Source: Aquibacillus rhizosphaerae (GTDB lineage: Bacteria > Bacillota > Bacilli > Bacillales > Amphibacillaceae). Taken from it: 64,000 bases of DNA. Shown here in pieces: positions 55,933-64,000 of the stretch (positions within the stretch are counted from its first letter, which is position 1; every line of letters starts with the position of its first letter). The stretch lies in the NCBI RefSeq assembly GCF_030282825.1, contig NZ_JASTZU010000062.1:1-64000 (forward strand), written 5' to 3'. Below the pieces are notes generated by a model that worked only from the letters and a program-made list of their open reading frames with translations, was not told the origin of the DNA and did not search any database. The position numbers and the translations under genes are program-made.

Positions 55933-57729
55933 CTAAATCCATATCCAACTAACCATTAAAACGGTTGTTGTCATTACAATTAAGCTAAGTGGCATTCCTA
56001 CCTTAATATAATCAGTAAACTTATAACCCCCTGGTCCATAAACTATTAAATTTGTTTGATAGCCAATGGGAGATAAGAAACTAGCGGAAGCTGCAATTGT
56101 TATTAATATAATAAAAGCCATTGGCTCTTCGCCTAGTCGATTTGCCGCTTCGATTGCAATTGGAAACATTAAAACTGCTGCAGCATTATTAGTTACCATT
56201 TCTGTAAAAATAGTTGTTAAAAGATATAACAATAATAAAACTCCTATTTGTCCGAAGGGATTGGATAGTAGAATCAATTGATTAGCTAACCAATCCGCTG
56301 CACCTGTTTTAAATAATGCCTTGCCTACACCAAATGCACTCGCTATTAATATTAATACATTTAATTCAATATGACGCTTAGCTTCATCTCCTGAAATTAT
56401 TTTTAATAACAAGTACAAAACTACAGTAATGCACATTGCTTTAAACATAGAAATTACACCAATAGTCACCAGTGCGATCATAATACCCAAGATTGAAATA
56501 GAAGCCCATGCTTTCTTACTGTCGACTTTATTCAATAATGGATGATTACTTAATGGTGTAACTACATAAAAATCATTGGATTCTAATGATCTCTCCTCAA
56601 AATCCGTTCCTGCCAATAATAAAAGCGTGTCTCCTGGTTTTAACGTAATATCACCTATTTTACTGTCGATTCGCTCATTATTTCGATGAACTGCAACCAC
56701 ACCAGAATCATACTTAGCTCGAAATTGAGTATCTTTTATTTTATGATAAAGTAGTGATGATTGGTGAGACACAACCACTTCAACTAATTGTCCATTACCG
56801 TTCCGCAACTTATCTAATGTTATGTTTGTTCCAGTCTTTAATTTTAGCCCCTTTTTATCTTGAAGCTCGGCAATTTTGGTTATTAACCCTGTGAATATTA
56901 AACGGTCATTTGCTTTTATTTTTGTAGAATTTTTTACTGGGTATATTTTTTCGTGATTTCGAATGATAGCTATTAAATATACACCATCAAGATTCCTCAG
57001 TCCTGCAGCTTCTACTGACTTGTTAACCATCGGATTATCTAAGTATGGATAGTTTTCTTCAACAATCATTTCTGTTAAATATTCTTTACTTTTATCACCA
57101 AATATTTCACCAATTGGTTTATGGTCTGGCAATAACTTGTATCCAAACGTGACAAGATAAAGAATTCCTAGAATACTAGCTGGCAGACTAACTGTTGCCA
57201 AAGTAAACAAAGAATACCCTTCCATCCCCTGGTCTAACATCAACCCGTGAATAACAAGATTAGTCGATGTACCCATCAATGTTAAAATACCTCCTAGTAT
57301 GGATGCATAGGAAAGAGGAATTAGAAACTTTGAAGGAGAAATGTTATGTTCTGCACACCATTTTCGTATCGTTGGTGTTAACGTCACCACAATTGGTGTG
57401 TTATTTAAAAAAGCAGAAGCGCCTGTTATCGGTACTAGAAATTTAAATAAAGAGTGTCTTTCTGATTTACTATTACCTAGCAAGGATGTTATCCCACGCT
57501 CAACGAGACCACTCTTCTGAATAGCGGCTGCCACAATAAACAACAACCCTACAGTTAACATCCCTTCATTGGAAAAACCAGCAGCCACTTCTGAAGGTGT
57601 TAATATTCCGGTAACAAAAAAACTAATTAAAGCCACAAATACAATGATATCTGGTCGAGCAAACTCTTTCACTAACGCTACCATCATGGTAATTACTACA
57701 ATTAGAGAGAAGGCCATTTCCCACGTCAT
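55933..57729 (-). CDS. SLC13/ArsB-type permease with two RCK-C domains, probable sulfate importer
   Basis: 598 residues from ATG 57729 (AAAGGGGG 7 bases upstream). About five to six helices, then two TrkA-C/RCK-C-like domains (about 215-290 and 300-380), then more helices. Motifs of the SLC13 class are seen: FLNNTPIVVTLTP in the first half and TNNAAAVLMFPIA with SFLSPIGYQTN in the second. This class includes sodium-coupled sulfate transporters. Its place between cysC and sumT, 48 bases from sumT, makes sulfate the likely substrate. B. subtilis uses the PiT-type CysP in the same operon position, so this looks like a replacement. Confidence 0.85.
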   Translation of the reverse strand: MTWEMAFSLIVVITMMVALVKEFARPDIIVFVALISFFVTGILTPSEVAAGFSNEGMLTVGLLFIVAAAIQKSGLVERGITSLLGNSKSERHSLFKFLVPITGASAFLNNTPIVVTLTPTIRKWCAEHNISPSKFLIPLSYASILGGILTLMGTSTNLVIHGLMLDQGMEGYSLFTLATVSLPASILGILYLVTFGYKLLPDHKPIGEIFGDKSKEYLTEMIVEENYPYLDNPMVNKSVEAAGLRNLDGVYLIAIIRNHEKIYPVKNSTKIKANDRLIFTGLITKIAELQDKKGLKLKTGTNITLDKLRNGNGQLVEVVVSHQSSLLYHKIKDTQFRAKYDSGVVAVHRNNERIDSKIGDITLKPGDTLLLLAGTDFEERSLESNDFYVVTPLSNHPLLNKVDSKKAWASISILGIMIALVTIGVISMFKAMCITVVLYLLLKIISGDEAKRHIELNVLILIASAFGVGKALFKTGAADWLANQLILLSNPFGQIGVLLLLYLLTTIFTEMVTNNAAAVLMFPIAIEAANRLGEEPMAFIILITIAASASFLSPIGYQTNLIVYGPGGYKFTDYIKVGMPLSLIVMTTTVLMVSWIWI

Positions 57730-58402
57730 CAAAGTTCCCCCCTTTATCTACCTATTATGTAATAAGGAAATATTTTACTTTATTCACATCTGTTAACTCG
57801 GGATTAAATGCATACGAAGACCAATGAAATTTCGCTTACATCAATCTATTACAAAGCCAAACTACATTGCAATTATCAAACACACATAGGGAATGAAGTT
57901 ATTGTTTTATCTCTAGATTCCGACATAACACCATAGTGACTTATTCAAACTAACCCTAAAATACTTATGTGGTAATCCTGTGCTGCGAGACATACTGCGC
58001 TTATAGGAGTTATCTTAATAAAAACGATTGATTGTTTTAAAAAAAGACGAGTTATGGCCAAGAATAGAAAGCCAAACTAGCGAAGACAGAATGCCTATAC
58101 TCCTTGAAATCAATTCGATTTTCTTCGTCAGATGCATTGCTATCGTTGCATTTCTTGTCCTGCAGGAACAGCAGATGTTTTCAATGGGACGAATAACTGA
58201 GTCCCACGAGTTGAAAATCCATTCAGATGTGGTCTTCTTCTGAGTTAGCTGAAGCCATATGAAATATTTTGTGGGAACGTGTTCAAGCACTCAAACATCC
58301 TTCTTAAGAATAAATTTATTATTTTTTTTACCATTTCGCACTTTTGCATTTCCAATGTGAAGTCCGAAAAATAACAAATCTTCCTAAAAAGTGCTTTTAT
58401 TC
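57730..58402. other. Non-coding gap inside the sulfur gene block
   Basis: About 670 bases between cysC and the permease. From about 58145 to 58288 it holds a degenerate family B repeat (GTCCTGCAGGAACAGCAGAT, GAGTCCCACGAGTTGAA, GTGGGAACGTG). The left 350 bases show no gene or hairpin I can support. The promoter of the permease-sumT-sirB operon must lie near 57740-57900. Confidence 0.6.
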
Positions 58403-58520
58403 TAATCAATTTCAAAATACCAATATTGTCGTCACCTACAACAATATATAGTTTAAAAAAACAATCCCAAATTATTTATTGTCTCAGATGACTGAATAAG
58501 GTAATTATGAAATTGACTCA
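58403..58520. repeat. MITE-like inverted repeat, copy 4
   Basis: 118 bp from TAATCAATTTCAAAATACCA to GGTAATTATGAAATTGACTC(A). Its right end overlaps the TGA stop of cysC (58518-58520), which is the first TGA of the element read on the minus strand. Inner arms ACAATATATAGT and TTATTTATTGT pair partly. Confidence 0.75.
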
Positions 58521-59120
58521 TTTAAGATAGTTTTTCTCTTGTAAATACGTAACAATTGTTTCTACAGCATCTTCTATTGTCTGTTTATCAGTTTCTATTG
58601 TTAGTTCAGGATTACGTGGTTCTTCATACGGTGCATCAATTCCAGTAAACCCTTTAATTTCACCAGCACGCGCTTTTTTATATAGTCCTTTTGGATCGCG
58701 CTTTTCGCATTCCTCTAGACTTGCTTTTACATAGATTTCTATAAATTCGTCTTGCTCAACTAAATTTCTAACATTATTTCGATCATCCTGGTAAGGCGAG
58801 ATAAAAGCTGTTAACGTTATTAATCCAGCGTCAATCATCAGCTTGGATACTTCTCCAATACGGCGAATATTTTCTGTGCGATCTTCAGGACTGAAACCTA
58901 AGTTATTATTTAGACCGTGCCGCACATTATCACCATCTAAACGATAGGTATGCGCGCCTAACTCACACAATTTTTTTTCTAACTCAACCGATAAAGTTGA
59001 TTTGCCTGAACCAGATAAACCGGTGAACCAGAGAATAGCACTTTTATGATCTTTCAAATCCTGTCTTGCTTGCTTTGTTACTACTGAATCGTGCCAAACA
59101 ATATTGGTTGATTTACTCAT
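58518..59120 (-). CDS. cysC: Adenylylsulfate kinase
   Basis: 200 residues, full length. Phosphorylates APS to PAPS with ATP. P-loop [11 protein letters not shown], the APS-binding [15 protein letters not shown] and RTENIRR segments, and [11 protein letters not shown] are intact. It follows sat by 63 bases. The stop codon coincides with the end of a MITE-like element. The start at ATG 59120 has GAGGGTT. Confidence 0.95.
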   Translation of the reverse strand: MSKSTNIVWHDSVVTKQARQDLKDHKSAILWFTGLSGSGKSTLSVELEKKLCELGAHTYRLDGDNVRHGLNNNLGFSPEDRTENIRRIGEVSKLMIDAGLITLTAFISPYQDDRNNVRNLVEQDEFIEIYVKASLEECEKRDPKGLYKKARAGEIKGFTGIDAPYEEPRNPELTIETDKQTIEDAVETIVTYLQEKNYLK

Positions 59121-59183
59121 CGATAACCCTCCATAATATGGATAAATCTAACTTCCATAGAAGCTAGATTTATTTATTTTTAT

Positions 59184-60335
59184 TTACTTTGCTTGCATAC
59201 CCTTAATTAGAACTTCTGCTACTTCTGGACGAGAGAATTGTTTTGGCGGTTTTTCACCATTACGTAACATTTCGCGTACTTTTGTACCGCTTAGGTGAAC
59301 ATGGGATTCTTTGTCGTGTGGACACGTTTTAGCAGTCCCCATATTTTCACACTTCGTACAGAAAAAGGCATGTTCAAACTTGAAAATTTGAATACCAAGT
59401 TCATCCTCAAACTCACTAATGAAGTCTTGTGCTTCATATGTACCGTAGTAATCACCAACACCAGCATGGTCACGTCCGACAATAAAGTGTGTACAGCCGT
59501 AATTTTTACGTACTATCGCATGTAAAATAGCTTCTTTTGGCCCTGCATAACGCATTGCCGCTGGATAAATAACTAATCTTGTACGGTCTGCTGGATAATA
59601 ATTTTTCAATATCACTTGATAGCTTTCCATACGAACTTCTGCTGAGATATCATCTGATTTTGTTTCACCAACTAGAGGATTCAAAAGTAGGCCATCGACT
59701 ACTTCTAATGCACTTTTTTGAATGTACTCGTGCGCACGATGAACCGGATTACGAGTTTGGAAACCAACTATTGTTTTCCATCCTAAGTCAGCAAACATTT
59801 TTCTTGTTTCACTTGGATCCATATAAAATTCAGAAAAATCGCTATGGTCTGGACGGTTTAATAGTGTAATAGGACCTCCAAGATAAACATCACCACGCGC
59901 GTAGAGCTTTTTCACACCGGCATGCGCTTCATCTTTCGTACCATAAACATTTTCCGCTTCTAATTCTTTGTCATAGTTATATTTCTCTTCAAGCTGTAGC
60001 GTTCCATAAACAACCCCATCTTCTCCTTTAAGGGCTATTTTTTCACCAATCTCATAAGCCTGTGCCTGTTCGGTTGAAACAGAAAGCGTAATAGGAATAC
60101 TCCAAATAGTACCATCTTCTAGACGCGTATTTTGCACAACATTTTGATAATCCTTTTGACTCATAAATCCTGTTAACGGACTAAATCCACCAATTCCAAT
60201 TAGTTCCAGATCCGATAATGCCCATGCAGACAAAGTTAAGGATTGCAGAGAACTAGCGTTACTCAGTTCTTGCTCTCTTTCGCTTCCTTTTAATTCTCTA
60301 TTTATCAGCTCTCCACCATGTGCTTCAATTGACAT
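59184..60335 (-). CDS. sat: Sulfate adenylyltransferase
   Basis: 383 residues, the bacterial monomer type without kinase domain. Makes APS from ATP and sulfate. Active-site motifs [14 protein letters not shown] (with the HxxH pair), NPLVGETK and [13 protein letters not shown] are intact, and a zinc-type cysteine cluster is seen at [15 protein letters not shown]. The ATG at 60335 has TTGGAGG. It has its own upstream region (60336-60430), behind the cysI terminator, holding the short inverted repeat GGATTGAATT...CAATCC at about 60387-60408 that could be an operator. Sat and cysC form one unit. Confidence 0.96.
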   Translation of the reverse strand: MSIEAHGGELINRELKGSEREQELSNASSLQSLTLSAWALSDLELIGIGGFSPLTGFMSQKDYQNVVQNTRLEDGTIWSIPITLSVSTEQAQAYEIGEKIALKGEDGVVYGTLQLEEKYNYDKELEAENVYGTKDEAHAGVKKLYARGDVYLGGPITLLNRPDHSDFSEFYMDPSETRKMFADLGWKTIVGFQTRNPVHRAHEYIQKSALEVVDGLLLNPLVGETKSDDISAEVRMESYQVILKNYYPADRTRLVIYPAAMRYAGPKEAILHAIVRKNYGCTHFIVGRDHAGVGDYYGTYEAQDFISEFEDELGIQIFKFEHAFFCTKCENMGTAKTCPHDKESHVHLSGTKVREMLRNGEKPPKQFSRPEVAEVLIKGMQAK

Positions 60336-60430
60336 CTAATAACCTCCAAGATTACTTAATATTCAGAAAAAAATAGCATGGTTGGAGGATTGAATTACCT
60401 ACCAATCCTATAAACTATTCTTATTTTATA

Positions 60431-60455
60431 GAAAAGGTGCTAATAGCACCTTTTC
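60431..60455 (-). terminator. Terminator of cysJI
   Basis: GAAAAGGTGCTA and TAGCACCTTTTC arms followed on the minus strand by a short T-run. It separates cysJI from sat-cysC. Confidence 0.75.
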
Positions 60456-60509
60456 TTTTTATAACTAATGTTTATTCAACTTTTTCCGAACAATTCGGAT
60501 AAATAGCAA

Positions 60510-62246
60510 TCACTTCACAGATACTTTGTGAAAATCAAGACCTGATGTAACTTCTTCGATATAACCCGCGCGAATTACATAATCACCAAAATGTTCATTG
60601 TCTTGTCGGTCTTTCGCGTAAGCAAATAAAAGTGGTCTTAATTCTTTTAAGATTTCCGTTTCTCCAATATTTTCACGATACATTTTGTTTAAACGATCCC
60701 CTGTGAAACTAGCTCCTAAATACATATTATATTTACCTGGTGCTTTACCAATAAAGGCTATTTCAGCTAAGGCAGGTCGAGCACAACCATTTGGGCACCC
60801 CGTCATCCGAATGGTGATTTCCTCGTCTCTAAGTCCAGCCTCATCGAGAATCTCTTCAATTTTTCCTACTAGTGAAGGAAGATAACGCTCTGACTCAGCC
60901 ATAGCCAATCCACAAGTCGGGAAGGCTACACAGGCCATAGAATTTCTGCGCAAGGCAGAATTTTGGCTTCCATCTGTAAGACCATATGCTTCCACAATTT
61001 TCTTGATTTTAGGTTTCATATGATTTGTTACGCCACCGATGATTAAGTTTTGATTCGGAGTCATTCGAAAATCACCAGTATGAACTTTCGCTATTTCTCT
61101 AAGTGCTGTCTTAAGTTGGTAATCTTCTGTATCAACGATTCGACCATTTTCAATAAATAAAGTAAGGTACCATTTGTTGTTATCTTTACCCTTTACCCAT
61201 CCATAGTTGTCACCGTTACTATCAAAATAATAAGAACGCGCTTCTTCCAAGTCCCAACCTAATCTGTTATTTAGCTCATTTAAAATCCATTCTTTGCCTA
61301 GTCTATCAACAGTGTACTTAAAACGAGCGTTTTTTCTTTCCGAACGGTTACCATAATCACGTTGGATAGTCAGAATCTTCTCTGCAACGTCAACAGCTTG
61401 TTCCGGTGAACAAAAACCAATAATTTTGGACACTTGCGGATATGTGTTTGTATCGCCATGAGTACTACCCATTCCACCGCCTACAGCAATATTAAATCCG
61501 ACTAACTTATCGTCTTCGAGTATTGCAATAAAACCTAGGTCTTGTGAAAATACATCGATATCGTTAGAAGGTGGAACCGCAATTCCTATCTTAAATTTAC
61601 GAGGTAAATAGAGATCTCCATAAATCGGTTCTATTTCTTCCTCCGAATCACGACTATCGATTACTTTTTCATCATCAAGCCAAATCTCGTGATAAGCTTT
61701 GGTACGAGGTAAAAGATGATCACTAATTTTTTGTGCACATTCTTGTACTTCTGCATTAACTACCGATTGATCTGGGTCAACATTACACATAACATTTCTG
61801 TTTACATCACCACAAGCAGCTATCGTATCGAACAAACAATTATTAATTTCTTGCATTGTGCTTTTCATATTCCATTTTAAAATGCCATGCATCTGAAATG
61901 TTTGCCTCGTAGTTAGCTTTAACGTGCCATTTCCATACTGGTCACTTATCTGGTCCATCGTCAACCACTGCCCAGGTGTTGCTACTCCTCCAGGAGCACG
62001 TACACGAATCATAAATTGATAGGCTGGTTCTAGCTTCTGATGTCTTCGTTCATTACGTAAATCTCTATCGTCTTGCATATAACTTCCGTGGAATTTTAAT
62101 AATTTTGTTTGATCATCCGGAATGGATGCTGTTATAGGGTCTGCAAAGCTTTCTACTAATCTGCCGCGGAGGTGATTACTTTCCTCCTTGAGCTTTTCCA
62201 TTTCACTTGGCGGCCCTGCTTCGTAAGGAAACCTGTTTGACATCAT
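60510..62246 (-). CDS. cysI: Assimilatory sulfite reductase, hemoprotein subunit
   Basis: 578 residues. Reduces sulfite to sulfide with six electrons from CysJ. Siroheme/4Fe-4S ligands are intact: [16 protein letters not shown] and [17 protein letters not shown]. Substrate-binding arginine segments ([32 protein letters not shown]) are present. Two ATG codons lie side by side at 62246 and 62243; AAAGGAG is spaced better for the second. It lies 139 bases after cysJ, with a short MITE-like copy in the gap. Confidence 0.96.
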   Translation of the reverse strand: MMSNRFPYEAGPPSEMEKLKEESNHLRGRLVESFADPITASIPDDQTKLLKFHGSYMQDDRDLRNERRHQKLEPAYQFMIRVRAPGGVATPGQWLTMDQISDQYGNGTLKLTTRQTFQMHGILKWNMKSTMQEINNCLFDTIAACGDVNRNVMCNVDPDQSVVNAEVQECAQKISDHLLPRTKAYHEIWLDDEKVIDSRDSEEEIEPIYGDLYLPRKFKIGIAVPPSNDIDVFSQDLGFIAILEDDKLVGFNIAVGGGMGSTHGDTNTYPQVSKIIGFCSPEQAVDVAEKILTIQRDYGNRSERKNARFKYTVDRLGKEWILNELNNRLGWDLEEARSYYFDSNGDNYGWVKGKDNNKWYLTLFIENGRIVDTEDYQLKTALREIAKVHTGDFRMTPNQNLIIGGVTNHMKPKIKKIVEAYGLTDGSQNSALRRNSMACVAFPTCGLAMAESERYLPSLVGKIEEILDEAGLRDEEITIRMTGCPNGCARPALAEIAFIGKAPGKYNMYLGASFTGDRLNKMYRENIGETEILKELRPLLFAYAKDRQDNEHFGDYVIRAGYIEEVTSGLDFHKVSVK

Positions 62247-62314
62247 AAAACTCCTTTCCTGTTTGCAATTTTAAATTTATTCTCTAGTTGTGTCGTTCAC
62301 ACTTAGTAAATAGT

Positions 62315-62377
62315 TGAGTCAATTTCATAATTACCTTATTCAGTCATCTACAAAATTGGTGTTATGAAATTGATTAA
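62315..62377. repeat. MITE-like inverted repeat, copy 5 (short form)
   Basis: 63 bp with both ends (TGAGTCAATTTCATAATTAC and TATGAAATTGATTAA) but most of the interior missing. It lies in the cysJ-cysI gap, 8 bases below the cysJ stop and about 70 bases above the cysI start, so the cysJI transcript must read through it. Confidence 0.75.
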
Positions 62378-62385
62378 ATTAAGTA

Positions 62386-64000
62386 TTAATACACATCGCG
62401 TTGATAGCGTTTTTGTTTTCGCATTTCTGTTAGATATTCTTCTGCCTCTTCCGGACTTAGACCACCTTCTGTTTCAATGATCTCCAAAAGAGTAGACTGT
62501 ACATCTTTTGCCATCAATTTCTCATCTCCGCATACATAAACATGAGCACCTTCAACTAGCCATTGATAAAGCTCCTTACCTTTTTCTTTCATTTTGTGCT
62601 GCACATATACTTTCTCAGCTGTATCACGAGAAAAAGCTACATCCATCTTTGTTAAGACACCATCATCGAGCCATTTTTGCCATTCCGTCTGATAAAGAAA
62701 ATCCGTAACAAAGTGCTGATCACCAAAGAACAACCACGACTTCCCTTGTATATCAAGCTCTTCTCTTTCTTCCAAGAAAGATCGGTAAGGTGCGACTCCT
62801 GTTCCAGCCCCAATCATAATGACAGGTGTATCCGGGTTTTCTGGTAGTCTAAAGCTGTCATTGCGCTGAACAAACACGGATAACTTGTCACCAATTTCTG
62901 TTCTTTCTGCACATTGCCCTGAGCAAACACCCTTGCGATCACGTCCGTGTGCCTGATATCTAACCGTTCCAATTGTAAGATGTACTTCGTCAGGGTTCGC
63001 TTTCAAACTACTCGCAATTGAATATAACCGAACCGGGATTTTCCGTAAAATATTAACGAAATCTTGTGCTGTCGCTTCCCATGGACCATAGTCTCTAACT
63101 AAGTCAAGTAAGTCACGGCCATCGAGGTAAGCATTTATTTCTTCTCTATTATCAGAATCTATTAGCTTCTTAAAACTGTTGTTAGCAGTAAGCGCTACTG
63201 CTTTTTCTAAAAATGGTTTGGTTAACGTTGTGATTTCGAAATTTGAAGTCAAAGCCTCACGAAGGGAAAGGATATCCCCTTGTTTATTGACTTGAACAGA
63301 TTCATCTGGATTCCAATCCATCTCTTCGATTAATTCATTTACTAGCTCTGGATCATTTTCCGGGAAAATCCCAAGACTATCTCCAGGCTGGTAATATAAA
63401 TTAGAACCTTCTAAGTCTAATTCAAGATGACGTGTCTCTTTATTTGATCCACGACCATTCAAATTTAAGCTTTCTAGGATTTCTGCTCTAAACGGATTTG
63501 ATCTAGAATAGGTCACTTGTCCTTCTATTGTTTCAGTCACAGTTCCAGCAGATGATTGACCTTGTTCACTTTCACCATTATTCTCATTTAGCTTGGCAAA
63601 GACGCCTTCAAACCACTCTTCAGCTGGTTCTTCAAAGTCTAAGTCACAATCAACGCGCGGATGAATCCTTTCTCCACCTAATTCTTCTAATCTCGCATCA
63701 AAATCTTTTCCTGTCTGACAGTAAAATTCATATGAACTGTCACCAAGAGCTAGTACAGAAAAACGAACTCCTCCCAACTTTGGGGCTCTTTTGCTATAAA
63801 GAAACTCATAAAAAGATAGTGCATTATCTGGTGGGTCTCCGTCTCCATCGGTACTCGTTACGATGAGTAAGTCTTGAACAGATTTTATCGACTTTGGTTT
63901 AAAATCATCCATAGAAGATAACGTAACTTTAAATTTTTCTTGCTCTAACTTTTGTGTGAATTCCTCAGCTAGATTTTGAGAATTTCCAGTATCTGTTCCA
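62386..64000 (-). CDS. cysJ: Sulfite reductase flavoprotein subunit (partial, runs off window)
   Basis: 538 codons visible; the N-terminus lies beyond base 64000. The flavodoxin domain begins mid-motif (GTDTGNSQNLAEEF) and continues with STDGDGDPPDN and LALGDSSYEFYCQTGKDFD. A linker rich in Glu/Gln/Ser follows, then the FAD domain (RLYSIASS, GVCSGQCAER) and the NADPH domain (IGAGTGVAPYRSFLEER, YVCGDEKLMAKDV). It passes electrons from NADPH through FAD and FMN to CysI. It lies upstream of cysI on the same strand. Length and layout are normal. Confidence 0.95.
   Translation of the reverse strand, partial: GTDTGNSQNLAEEFTQKLEQEKFKVTLSSMDDFKPKSIKSVQDLLIVTSTDGDGDPPDNALSFYEFLYSKRAPKLGGVRFSVLALGDSSYEFYCQTGKDFDARLEELGGERIHPRVDCDLDFEEPAEEWFEGVFAKLNENNGESEQGQSSAGTVTETIEGQVTYSRSNPFRAEILESLNLNGRGSNKETRHLELDLEGSNLYYQPGDSLGIFPENDPELVNELIEEMDWNPDESVQVNKQGDILSLREALTSNFEITTLTKPFLEKAVALTANNSFKKLIDSDNREEINAYLDGRDLLDLVRDYGPWEATAQDFVNILRKIPVRLYSIASSLKANPDEVHLTIGTVRYQAHGRDRKGVCSGQCAERTEIGDKLSVFVQRNDSFRLPENPDTPVIMIGAGTGVAPYRSFLEEREELDIQGKSWLFFGDQHFVTDFLYQTEWQKWLDDGVLTKMDVAFSRDTAEKVYVQHKMKEKGKELYQWLVEGAHVYVCGDEKLMAKDVQSTLLEIIETEGGLSPEEAEEYLTEMRKQKRYQRDVY

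Overview
The window looks like chromosomal DNA of a low-GC, endospore-former-type Bacillaceae bacterium. An Oceanobacillus/Gracilibacillus/Virgibacillus-like organism is my inference from acidic secreted proteins, Bacillaceae-only families (YkuK, YozQ, DUF3231, LCP, AbrB), AGGAGG-type ribosome sites and the style of the intergenic repeats. No rRNA, tRNA, phage, plasmid or CRISPR locus is visible. Most genes lie on the minus strand.

Layout. 1-6.3 kb: a dead M50-type peptidase gene, ykuK, an LCP cell-wall ligase, a glucose-type PTS EIIA, glpK and two gene remnants. 6.4-11.3 kb: a 1618-residue wall-anchored rhamnogalacturonan lyase behind a cre-like site. 11.6-16.8 kb: pgcA-galE, an unusual PRPP-synthase paralogue, an AbrB-type regulator and a cupin with Fnr-like and Fur-like boxes. 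17-24 kb: an MFS carrier, a phosphoesterase, an unrecognised PP-loop-like protein, decaying small genes and an isochorismatase-like hydrolase. 24.3-27 kb: ctaB and a methionine-synthase-like gene under a SAM-I riboswitch. 27.2-33.2 kb: a 1997-residue surface phosphoesterase with three lamin-tail domains. 33.5-38.9 kb: DUF3231, YozQ, a PHP/TIM-barrel pair and a membrane protein. 39-46 kb: two divergent LysM wall hydrolases, one GH18 and one NlpC/P60, sharing an N-terminal domain. 46.4-51.4 kb: a GH43 arabinanase, a repeat lipoprotein, a lipase-like hydrolase and a Gfo/Idh dehydrogenase with a strong cre. 52-54 kb: an aconitase-family enzyme with altered cluster ligands. 54.3-64 kb: assimilatory sulfate reduction, comprising cysJ (cut by the window edge), cysI, sat, cysC, a SLC13-type permease, sumT and sirB.

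How it works together. The sulfur block imports sulfate, activates it to APS and PAPS, reduces sulfite to sulfide, and makes and metallates the siroheme precursor for CysI. PAPS reductase (cysH) is not in view. The RG lyase and GH43 arabinanase suggest growth on pectin. Several large proteins remodel or decorate the wall.

The most unusual signals are these: (i) a ~120-bp inverted-repeat MITE-like family with five copies, four of them ending at or within 8 bp of a stop codon; (ii) a second intergenic family with a conserved, covarying hairpin (five copies plus a fragment); (iii) a PRPP synthase paralogue whose catalytic loop and ribose-phosphate loop are both altered; (iv) several genes caught in decay, including two whose expected start codon reads ATC. 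I found no obvious new defence or multi-gene accessory system. The repeat families and the altered enzymes are the best candidates for undescribed biology.
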